This document shows, piece by piece, positions 1 to 5,606 of a DNA stretch of 6,887 nt. The translations under genes were made by a program, and so were the position numbers. Below the pieces are notes generated by a model, which saw only the letters and a program-made list of their open reading frames with translations, was not told where the DNA came from and made no database searches. Numbering within the stretch: the stretch's first letter is position 1; the number at the start of each line of letters is the position of its first letter. Source of the DNA: Kingella oralis. Lineage in GTDB: Bacteria > Pseudomonadota > Gammaproteobacteria > Burkholderiales > Neisseriaceae. Where the stretch lies: the NCBI GenBank assembly GCA_905373195.1, contig CAJPSG010000057.1:1-6887 (forward strand), written 5' to 3'.

Positions 1-1494
1 TCCACCTTCACCAAATCCATCCAAGACATCATGCGCGCCGATGCCGGCATCAACGGCGACGCCCAGCGCATCGAGCAGCTCACCTGGCTGTTGTTCCTGA
101 AAATCTACGGCAGCAAAGAAGAAAACTGGGCGATTGTCGACCCCGCCTACCAATCCATCATCGAGCCGCGTTTCCGGTGGCAAAACTGGGCGAAGGACAA
201 CAAAGACGGCAACGCCCCCACCGGCGACGCGCTCTTGGATTTTATTGACCGCGAGCTGTTTCCCGCGCTGAAAAACCTGCGCGTCAACGAACACACCCCC
301 TTAAAGCAACGCATCGTGCGCGACATATTTCAGGATGCCAAAAACTTCATGAAAAACGGCACCCTCCTGCGCCAACTCATCAACGCCATCGACCAAATCG
401 ATTTTGACGACACCAAAGAACGCCACGCCTTCGGCGAAATTTACGAAACCATCCTCAAAAGCCTGCAAAGCGCGGGCAACGCCGGCGAGTTTTACACCCC
501 GCGCGCCGTAACCGATTTTATGGTTCAAGTTATCGCCCCCAAACTCGGCGAAACCGTCGCCGATTTTGCCGCAGGCACCGGCGGCTTTCTCGTCTCCGCC
601 TTAAACGCTCTAGAACCCCAAGTCAAAACCCCCAAAGACCGCGACACCCTCAACGCCAGCCTCCACGGCATAGAGAAAAAACCGCTGCCGCACCTTTTGG
701 GCATTACCAACCTGATTCTGCACGACATCGACAGCCCGCGCATCCGCCACGGCAACGCCTTGGAACAAAACGTGCGCGACGTGCAGCCGCGCGACTTGCA
801 CGACATCATCCTGATGAATCCGCCCTACGGCGGCAAAGAGCTGGAACTCATCAAACAAAACTTCCCCGCCGAACTGCGCAGCAGCGAAACCGCCGACCTC
901 TTTATCGCCCTCGCCCTCTACCGCCTCAAAGCAGGCGGACGCGCCGCCATCATCATTCCCGACGGCTTCCTTTTCGGCAACGACACCGCCAAAACCGCCC
1001 TCAAAACCCGCCTGCTCACCGATTTTGACCTGCACGCCATCGTGCGCCTGCCCAAAAGCGTGTTTGCGCCCTACACCAGCATTACCACCAATATCCTGTT
1101 TTTCAACAAACCCGAAAACGGGCAGCGGCCGTCTGAAAAACTCTGGTTTTACCGCGTCGATATTCCAAGCGACCGCAAAGCCTTTTCCAAAACCAAGCCC
1201 ATGCAGCTCGAACACTTTTCAGACTGCCTAAGCTGGTGGCACAAACGCGAAGAAATCAAAGACGAGCAAGAGGGCAGCTTTAAAGCCCGCGCCTTTGACA
1301 AAGCAGAAATCCTGGCAAACGGCGTCAATCTGGATTTGTGCGGCTATCCCAACCAAGAAGCCGAAGTATTAAGCCCGATGGAAACCATATTGGCGTATCA
1401 AACCACGCGCGATAACCTGAATGCGCAAATCGACGCGCAACTGGAAAAAATCCGCGCCCTGATCGGTCTGCCCGCCGACACGGAGGGCGAATAA
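1..1494 (+). CDS. hsdM: Type I restriction-modification DNA methyltransferase subunit HsdM (5' partial)
   Basis: This is the modification subunit of a Type I system. It transfers a methyl group from S-adenosylmethionine to adenine N6 at the site chosen by HsdS, forming M2S with HsdS and R2M2S when HsdR joins. The frame is open from the first base, and the codons before the ATG at 31 read like the usual HsdM N-terminus (STFTKSIQDI), so that ATG is internal and the true start lies just upstream of the window. Counting codon 1 as residue 1, 497 residues are visible, close to full family length. Residues 1-140 match the helical HsdM N-terminal domain. The SAM-binding motif DFAAGTGGF is at 188-196 and the catalytic motif IV NPPY at 273-276 (nt 817-828), the pattern of N6-adenine methyltransferases. 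The stop codon directly abuts the hsdS start, so the two are probably translationally coupled. The gene also contains one Neisseria-type and one intermediate uptake word. The identification is very secure. Confidence 0.97.
   Translation, partial: STFTKSIQDIMRADAGINGDAQRIEQLTWLLFLKIYGSKEENWAIVDPAYQSIIEPRFRWQNWAKDNKDGNAPTGDALLDFIDRELFPALKNLRVNEHTPLKQRIVRDIFQDAKNFMKNGTLLRQLINAIDQIDFDDTKERHAFGEIYETILKSLQSAGNAGEFYTPRAVTDFMVQVIAPKLGETVADFAAGTGGFLVSALNALEPQVKTPKDRDTLNASLHGIEKKPLPHLLGITNLILHDIDSPRIRHGNALEQNVRDVQPRDLHDIILMNPPYGGKELELIKQNFPAELRSSETADLFIALALYRLKAGGRAAIIIPDGFLFGNDTAKTALKTRLLTDFDLHAIVRLPKSVFAPYTSITTNILFFNKPENGQRPSEKLWFYRVDIPSDRKAFSKTKPMQLEHFSDCLSWWHKREEIKDEQEGSFKARAFDKAEILANGVNLDLCGYPNQEAEVLSPMETILAYQTTRDNLNAQIDAQLEKIRALIGLPADTEGE
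1126..1137 (+). repeat. Neisseria-type DNA uptake sequence inside hsdM
   Basis: The 12-mer reads CGGCCGTCTGAA. It holds the full 10-base Neisseria core GCCGTCTGAA (1128-1137) and is one base from the AG-DUS form. The type I recall for Neisseria proper differs from the AGGCAGCCTGAA word dominating elsewhere in this window. It is in frame in hsdM and encodes part of RPSEK. Confidence 0.75.
1218..1229 (-). repeat. DUS-like word intermediate between two dialects
   Basis: On the minus strand this reads AGGCAGTCTGAA. It is one substitution from the Kingella-type word (AGGCAGCCTGAA) and one substitution from the Neisseria AG-DUS (AGGCCGTCTGAA). It lies in the hsdM coding region at codons for FSDCL. 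It could be a mutated DUS of either dialect or a chance match. Confidence 0.45.
1481..1487 (+). promoter_or_regulatory. Ribosome binding site of hsdS
   Basis: The purine-rich CGGAGGG lies inside the last codons of hsdM, about 7 bases before the hsdS ATG at 1495. It supports this start, and because the hsdM TAA (1492-1494) touches the ATG, it supports translational coupling of the two subunits. Confidence 0.7.
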
Positions 1495-2838
1495 ATGAAA
1501 ACGCCCCAGCTTGCCGACGCCCTGCGCGCCGCCGTACTCCAAGCCGCCATCAAAGGCGAACTCACCGCAAGGTCGTCTGAAAACGCCCGCGACCTGCTTT
1601 TGCAAATCCAAACAGAAAAAGCGGATTTGCAGCAAAAAGGCAGCCTGAAAAAAACCAAAGCCCCCGCCCCCGTTACGGCGGACGAAGTGCCGTTTGACAT
1701 TCCCGAGAATTGGGTTTGGGTTAGGTTGGGGGACGCTTTTTTTATGCAGGCGGGCAAAAACATCAAGGCAAATGAAATTTTAGAAAAAGGCGAATATCCG
1801 TGCTTTGGCGGAAACGGCATCAGGGGCTATACAAAATCCTTTAACCGCGAAGGTCATTTCCCTTTAATCGGGCGACAAGGTGCGTTATGCGGCAACATCA
1901 ACATGGCAAAAGGCAAATTTTATGCAACCGAACACGCCGTTGTGGTTCAAACTTTTGCCGATTGCGACCCGATATGGGCGGGCTATTTCTTAACCGCTTT
2001 GAATTTAAATCAATATGCGACATCAACCGCCCAGCCTGGTTTGTCGGTAGAAAAAATTTCTACTACGTTAATCCCCCTTCCCCCCCTTGCCGAACAACAA
2101 GCCATTGCGGAAAAACTCACCCGCCTGCTTGCCGAAATCGACCGCCTGAAAGCCGAAGAACAGTCGCTCGCATCGCTGCAAAAAGCCTATCCGCAAACGC
2201 TGCGCGCGTCCGTGCTTGCCGCTGCGGTTAGGGGGGATTTGAATGAACGCTCGCAAGAGCACGCCCGCGACCTGCTTTTGCGCATCCAAAACGAAAAACA
2301 GGCTTTGCAGGCAAAAGGCAGCCTGAAAAAAACCAAAGCCCCCGCCCCCGTTACGGCGGACGAAGTGCCGTTTGACATTCCCGAGAATTGGGTTTGGGTT
2401 AGGTTGGGGGACGCTTTTTTTATGCAGGCGGGCAAAAACATCAAGGCAAATGAAATTTTAGAAAAAGGCGAATATCCGTGCTTTGGCGGAAACGGCATCA
2501 GGGGCTATACAAAATCCTTTAACCGCGAAGGTCATTTCCCTTTAATCGGGCGACAAGGTGCGTTATGCGGCAACATCAACATGGCAAAAGGCAAATTTTA
2601 TGCAACCGAACACGCCGTTGTGGTTCAAACTTTTGCCGATTGCGACCCGATATGGGCGGGCTATTTCTTAACCGCTTTGAATTTAAATCAATATGCGACA
2701 TCAACCGCCCAGCCTGGTTTGTCGGTAGAAAAAATTTCTACTACGTTAATCCCCCTTCCCCCCCTTGCCGAACAACAAGCCATTGCGGAAAAACTCACCC
2801 GCCTGCTTGCCGAAATCGACGCGCTGGAAAACGCTTAA
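1495..2838 (+). CDS. hsdS: Type I restriction-modification specificity subunit HsdS with duplicated identical TRDs
   Basis: HsdS is the DNA-recognition subunit. Each of its two target recognition domains reads one half of a bipartite site, and helical conserved regions set the spacer and dock HsdM. The 447 residues are a normal length. The order is a conserved helical segment (about 1-47), TRD1 (about 68-195, ending in the family motif IPLPPLAEQQAIAEKL), a central conserved helix (about 205-273) and TRD2 (about 294-421). The protein ends five residues after the second shared block, at IDALENA. The N-terminal segment ALRAAVLQAAIKGEL is echoed at the centre by TLRASVLAAAVRGDL, so the gene is two tandem conserved-region-plus-TRD units. 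Residues 48-216 and 274-442 are identical, which is very unusual because the two TRDs normally differ. The TRD blocks are visibly more A+T-rich than the flanking genes. The start has a good ribosome site and abuts hsdM. Identification is secure; the symmetric target is inference. Confidence 0.96.
   Translation: MKTPQLADALRAAVLQAAIKGELTARSSENARDLLLQIQTEKADLQQKGSLKKTKAPAPVTADEVPFDIPENWVWVRLGDAFFMQAGKNIKANEILEKGEYPCFGGNGIRGYTKSFNREGHFPLIGRQGALCGNINMAKGKFYATEHAVVVQTFADCDPIWAGYFLTALNLNQYATSTAQPGLSVEKISTTLIPLPPLAEQQAIAEKLTRLLAEIDRLKAEEQSLASLQKAYPQTLRASVLAAAVRGDLNERSQEHARDLLLRIQNEKQALQAKGSLKKTKAPAPVTADEVPFDIPENWVWVRLGDAFFMQAGKNIKANEILEKGEYPCFGGNGIRGYTKSFNREGHFPLIGRQGALCGNINMAKGKFYATEHAVVVQTFADCDPIWAGYFLTALNLNQYATSTAQPGLSVEKISTTLIPLPPLAEQQAIAEKLTRLLAEIDALENA
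1570..1581 (+). repeat. Exact AGGTCGTCTGAA uptake word (Neisseria mucosa-type dialect)
   Basis: This 12-mer equals the AG-mucDUS variant as I recall it. It encodes RSSE in the first conserved segment of HsdS. The equivalent site in the central conserved segment (around 2248-2259) encodes RSQE and lacks the word, so it predates or postdates the duplication of that segment. Confidence 0.65.
1635..2142 (+). repeat. 508-bp direct repeat, copy 1 (TRD1 of hsdS)
   Basis: This copy and 2313-2820 read as identical base for base at an offset of 678 bp (226 codons, in frame). Identity stops at the left between 1634 (a) and 2312 (c), and at the right between 2143 (c) and 2821 (g). It encodes the end of the conserved segment, all of TRD1 and the LAEQQAIAEKL helix. 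No transposase, terminal inverted repeat or target duplication accompanies it, so it is an internal gene duplication or conversion and not an inserted element. Confidence 0.95.
1638..1649 (+). repeat. Exact Kingella-type DUS at left edge of repeat copy 1
   Basis: This is AGGCAGCCTGAA, beginning three bases inside the left boundary of the 508-bp identical block. It is in frame, encoding the GSLK residues that join the conserved helix to the TRD. Confidence 0.8.
2313..2820 (+). repeat. 508-bp direct repeat, copy 2 (TRD2 of hsdS)
   Basis: This is the second copy of the 508-bp block; it encodes HsdS residues 274-442. The 170 bp between the copies (2143-2312) encode the central conserved helix. 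That helix is similar to the N-terminal segment only at protein level and has diverged in DNA, whereas the TRD blocks have not. This contrast points to recent copying of the TRD alone, not of the whole unit. Confidence 0.95.
2316..2327 (+). repeat. Exact Kingella-type DUS at left edge of repeat copy 2
   Basis: This is AGGCAGCCTGAA at the same relative place as in copy 1, three bases inside the repeat. It again encodes GSLK. Confidence 0.8.
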
Positions 2839-2871
2839 ACGAAACACCCAAACCAAACGCCCGAACCCGAT

Positions 2872-2877
2872 AAGGAG
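2872..2877 (+). promoter_or_regulatory. Ribosome binding site of hsdR
   Basis: A strong AAGGAG lies six bases before the ATG at 2884 and fixes the hsdR start. Only 45 bases separate the hsdS stop from this ATG, and I see no terminator there, so hsdR is probably in the same transcript. Confidence 0.8.
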
Positions 2878-2883
2878 AAGCCC

Positions 2884-5286
2884 ATGAGAGCCGCCCCTAA
2901 GCCCACCGAAGAAGATGTGAAACACCGCCATATCACGCCCGCCATCGCAGCGGCAGGCTGGGCAAAAACGCAGATGTGGATGGAGTATTGCTTCACCGCC
3001 GGCAAAGTGTCGGTGCACGGCAAAACCGCCCGTCGCGGCAGGCAGAAAAAGGCGGATTATATTTTGACTGCCCCCAACGGCCGCACGCCGCTGGCGATTG
3101 TGGAGGCCAAACGCGGCGACAAACTCTTGGGTGACGGCATGGAGCAGGCTTTGGAATACGCCGAAATTCTGGATATTCCCTTTGTCTATACGTCCAACGG
3201 CAAGGGCTTTTTGGAACACGACCGACTGACGGGCAAAATCCGCGAGCTGGCTTTGGACGAATTTCCGCGCTATGGGGAGCTGTGGGCGCGTTTTTCGGGC
3301 GAAGCGCAGCTTTCAGACGGCCAGCAAAGCGCGCTGTTGTCGGATTACCATTTTGACGGCAACAAGCCCATTGCCCCGCGCTATTACCAGCGCATCGCCA
3401 TCGACCGCACAATAAAAGCGATAAGCGGCGGGCAAAACCGCGTGCTTTTGGTAATGGCAACGGGCACGGGCAAAACCTATACCGCGTTTCAGATTATCTG
3501 GCGGCTGATGAAAAACGGCTTGAAAAAGCGCGTGCTGTATCTCGCCGACCGCAATATTTTGATCGATCAAACCATTCAAAACGATTTTCGCCCCTTTGAA
3601 AAAGTCATCACCAAAGTGGAAAACAAAACGCTCGACAGCTCGTATGAAATCTATATGAGCCTGTATCAGCAGCTGGCGGGCGAAGAAGGACGTGAGCCGT
3701 TTCGCCAGTTTAAACCCGAGTTTTTTGATTTGATTGTGGTGGACGAATGCCATCGCGGCAGCGCGCGCGAGGAATCGCTTTGGCGGCGGGTGTTGGATTA
3801 TTTCAGCAGCGCGACCCATCTGGGCCTGACCGCCACGCCCAAAGAAAGCACGGAAGTGAGCAATATCGGCTATTTCGGCGAGCCGGTTTACACCTATTCT
3901 TTAAAACAGGGCATCGAAGACGGTTTTCTTGCGCCGTATAAGGTGATCCGCGTGGGGCTGGACAAGGATTTGTTGGGCTGGCGGCCGCCCAAAGGCAAAA
4001 CCGATACCGACGGCGATTTGATTGAAGACAAGGTTTTTGCACGCGAAGAGTTTGAAAAACATCTGATTATCGATGAGCGCACGAAAGCCGTCGCCCGCCG
4101 CGTAACCCAATGGCTGAACGACAACGACCCCTTTGCCAAAACCATCGTCTTTTGCGTGGACATCGACCACGCCGAGCGCATGCGCCAAGCCCTAATCAAG
4201 GAAAACAGCGAACGGGTGGCGGCAAACCACAGATACATTATGCGGATTACGGGCGACAACGCCGAAGGCAAAGCGCAGCTGGATAATTTTATCGACCCCA
4301 ACGAAAAATACCCCGCCATCGTTACCACATCCAAGCTGATGACCACGGGCGTGGACTGCAAAACCTGCAAGCTGATTGTGCTCGATAACGAAATCAAATC
4401 CATGACCGAGTTCAAGCAGATTATCGGACGCGGCACGCGCATCAACGATGCCTACGGCAAGCAGTTTTTCACTATTATGGATTTCCGCAATGTAACCAAC
4501 CTGTTTGCCGACCCCGAATTTGACGGCGAGCCGGTGTCAGTGGTGGATGATGATGGAGGCGAGGGCAGCGGTGATGCGCTGATTCACGATGTGCCCGACG
4601 CGGCAGGGCAGCCTGAAAACGGCGGACAAGACGGCGACGGCGGTTTTGTGCCGCCCGTTGACAGCGAAGTGAAGAAAAAAATCCGCGTGCGCGGCGTGGA
4701 CGTGGTGATTTTGAACGAGCGCGTGGAAATTCTGGACGAAGACGGCAACCTTGTTACCGAAAGCCTCACCGATTACAGCCGCCGCAATATCCTCAACCAA
4801 TACGCTACGCTCGATACCTTCTTGCGGGCGTGGAATGCGGCAGACAAAAAACAAGCCGTGCTTGACGCGCTGGAAGAGCAAGGTCTGCCGCTAGACGTGT
4901 TAAAAGAAGCCCATGGCAACGCCGAAAACCTAGACCCCTTTGATTTGATTTTGCACCTTGCCTACAACCGCCCGCCAATGACCCGCGCCGAACGCGCAAA
5001 ACGCCTGCAAAAAGACGGCTTTTTGCAGCAGTTTGAAGGCGAGTGTCGCGAAGTCATCGCCGCACTGCTCGACAAATACATGAACGAAGGCATCAGCCTC
5101 GAACAAACCGCCATCCTGCAAAACGCCCCGTTCAACCACATCGGCACGCCCGTGAAGATTGTTTCGCTGTTCGGCGGCAGAGCCAAATACGAAAACGCCA
5201 TACGGGATTTGCAAAACCGGCTGTATGACGTGCCGCCCGAGCTGTTGTATCAAAGCGGGCAGAATGCGCAACGGATGGGGTGGTAA
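2884..5286 (+). CDS. hsdR: Type I restriction enzyme endonuclease/translocase subunit HsdR (EcoEI-like)
   Basis: HsdR is the restriction subunit. In the R2M2S complex it uses ATP to pull in DNA from unmethylated target sites and cuts it when translocation stalls. The 800 residues match EcoEI-type HsdR length. The nuclease domain has a PD-(D/E)xK-like signature with D58 (KKADYIL) and E74/K76 (IVEAKR). Helicase motifs follow: Walker A ATGTGKT (192-198), DECH (287-290), TAT (316-318), TTGVD (487-491) and QIIGRGTRI (512-520). An acidic, glycine-rich linker (about 551-595) precedes the C-terminal EcoEI_R-like domain (about 600-800). No frameshift is seen and all motifs are intact, so the restriction activity looks functional. 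It is the third gene of hsdM-hsdS-hsdR. It carries one Neisseria-type DUS core and one near-Kingella DUS. Confidence 0.97.
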   Translation: MRAAPKPTEEDVKHRHITPAIAAAGWAKTQMWMEYCFTAGKVSVHGKTARRGRQKKADYILTAPNGRTPLAIVEAKRGDKLLGDGMEQALEYAEILDIPFVYTSNGKGFLEHDRLTGKIRELALDEFPRYGELWARFSGEAQLSDGQQSALLSDYHFDGNKPIAPRYYQRIAIDRTIKAISGGQNRVLLVMATGTGKTYTAFQIIWRLMKNGLKKRVLYLADRNILIDQTIQNDFRPFEKVITKVENKTLDSSYEIYMSLYQQLAGEEGREPFRQFKPEFFDLIVVDECHRGSAREESLWRRVLDYFSSATHLGLTATPKESTEVSNIGYFGEPVYTYSLKQGIEDGFLAPYKVIRVGLDKDLLGWRPPKGKTDTDGDLIEDKVFAREEFEKHLIIDERTKAVARRVTQWLNDNDPFAKTIVFCVDIDHAERMRQALIKENSERVAANHRYIMRITGDNAEGKAQLDNFIDPNEKYPAIVTTSKLMTTGVDCKTCKLIVLDNEIKSMTEFKQIIGRGTRINDAYGKQFFTIMDFRNVTNLFADPEFDGEPVSVVDDDGGEGSGDALIHDVPDAAGQPENGGQDGDGGFVPPVDSEVKKKIRVRGVDVVILNERVEILDEDGNLVTESLTDYSRRNILNQYATLDTFLRAWNAADKKQAVLDALEEQGLPLDVLKEAHGNAENLDPFDLILHLAYNRPPMTRAERAKRLQKDGFLQQFEGECREVIAALLDKYMNEGISLEQTAILQNAPFNHIGTPVKIVSLFGGRAKYENAIRDLQNRLYDVPPELLYQSGQNAQRMGW
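3312..3323 (-). repeat. Neisseria-type DUS core inside hsdR
   Basis: The minus strand reads TGGCCGTCTGAA. It has the complete GCCGTCTGAA core and is one base from AG-DUS. It falls in codons for LSDGQ near the end of the nuclease domain. Confidence 0.7.
4606..4617 (+). repeat. Kingella-type DUS with one mismatch, in the hsdR linker
   Basis: This reads GGGCAGCCTGAA, differing from the full word only at the first base. It encodes GQPE within the acidic, glycine-rich linker of HsdR, a place where extra sequence would be tolerated. Confidence 0.6.
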
Positions 5287-5417
5287 AACATTGCCGATGC
5301 AAATTGCGTGGCAAAGGCTGCATTCGCGTCAGCTACCGCATCAACAGCAGAGACTACGGCGAATACCGCTATTGCTGGAAAAAAGACCACTGGCAAAAAA
5401 CCGCCCGCAAGCGTTAA
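5280..5417 (+). CDS. Possible small basic cysteine-containing protein (45 aa), unknown function
   Basis: I do not recognise this ORF. It could start at the GTG at 5280, overlapping the last codons of hsdR in another frame, or at the TTG at 5304, and it ends at the TAA at 5415. The predicted protein begins MVKHCRCKLRGKGC and is rich in Arg and Lys, with four cysteines (5, 7, 14, 32) and the aromatic stretch YGEYRYCW. Evidence that it is or was coding is the codon use: from about 5325 to 5408 most third positions are C, as in the neighbouring genes. The ribosome site is weak (GGATGGGG region inside hsdR). An imperfect DUS hairpin follows ten bases after the stop, as expected at a gene end. It could instead be the tail of an older gene truncated when hsdR or the whole operon was inserted. 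Confidence that it is expressed is low. Confidence 0.35.
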   Translation: MVKHCRCKLRGKGCIRVSYRINSRDYGEYRYCWKKDHWQKTARKR

Positions 5418-5426
5418 GCAACAGCA

Positions 5427-5458
5427 AAGCAGCCTGAAAAACCGTTTTCAAGCTGCCT
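5427..5458 (+). terminator. Imperfect inverted-DUS hairpin, likely terminator of the hsd operon
   Basis: The left arm AAGCAGCCTGAAAA (5427-5440) and right arm TTTTCAAGCTGCCT (5445-5458) pair at 12 of 14 positions around the 4-base loop ACCG. Both arms are Kingella-type DUS words with one change each. Inverted DUS pairs at gene ends are known terminators in Neisseriaceae. No long T tract follows, so its efficiency is uncertain. Confidence 0.6.
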
Positions 5459-5459
5459 A

Positions 5460-5560
5460 TCGCTAATCTTTTACCAGTGCAGGCGTTTCGCCACCTACCA
5501 CGAGCAGGGGCAAATTCCCTTCACCCCACGCGGTATCTACCCTTTGCTGCCAGCAACAAA
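5460..5560 (+). pseudogene. Possible short coding remnant between two DUS hairpins
   Basis: The frame read from 5463 gives CRRFATYHEQGQIPFTPR at 5478-5531. It continues GIYPLL, with mostly C or G in third positions, like the real genes around it. There is no start codon with a ribosome site, and the upstream sequence is the 5427-5458 hairpin. It ends in the next DUS hairpin. It looks like the 3' scrap of a lost gene, but I cannot name a family, and on length alone it could be chance. It is in the same frame as the 5280-5417 ORF, separated from it by the TAA at 5415. Confidence 0.25.
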
Positions 5561-5593
5561 AGGCAGCCTGAAACCCACTTTTCAGGCTGCCTT
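5560..5593. terminator. Perfect inverted-DUS hairpin, terminator for the minus-strand gene and possibly both strands
   Basis: An exact DUS at 5561-5572 faces an exact reverse copy at 5581-5592. Together with flanking bases they form a 14-bp perfect stem (5560-5573 with 5580-5593) and a 6-base loop. It begins 14 bases past the stop of the minus-strand gene ending at 5607. On that strand the stem is followed by a short run of T (TTTGTTG), as in an intrinsic terminator. It also lies downstream of the hsd operon on the plus strand. Confidence 0.8.
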
Positions 5594-5606
5594 ACGCCAT
5601 CCCGCG

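Noticed and set aside
31..33. ATG at 31 as the true hsdM start
   Set aside because: The frame is open to base 1, the upstream codons match the conserved HsdM N-terminus, and no ribosome site precedes this ATG.
330..341. TTCAGGATGCCA in hsdM as a further DUS
   Set aside because: It has two mismatches to the Kingella word and none of the other dialects fits better, so it is not distinguishable from chance.
610..1215. 201-codon open frame on the minus strand inside hsdM
   Set aside because: It is antisense to well-conserved HsdM motifs, and its Gly/Val/Ala/Phe-rich composition is typical of the complement of a GC-rich gene.
1635..2820. The 508-bp repeats as a mobile element or CRISPR-like array
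   Set aside because: There are only two long coding copies, with no terminal inverted repeats, transposase or spacers. They are the two TRDs of one gene.
2839..2883. An extra small gene (such as an anticodon nuclease or anti-restriction gene) between hsdS and hsdR
   Set aside because: The gap is only 45 bases and holds just the hsdR ribosome site.
3894..4445. 183-codon open frame on the minus strand inside hsdR
   Set aside because: It lies opposite the conserved helicase motifs of HsdR and is low-complexity Ser/Leu-rich sequence with no recognisable domain.
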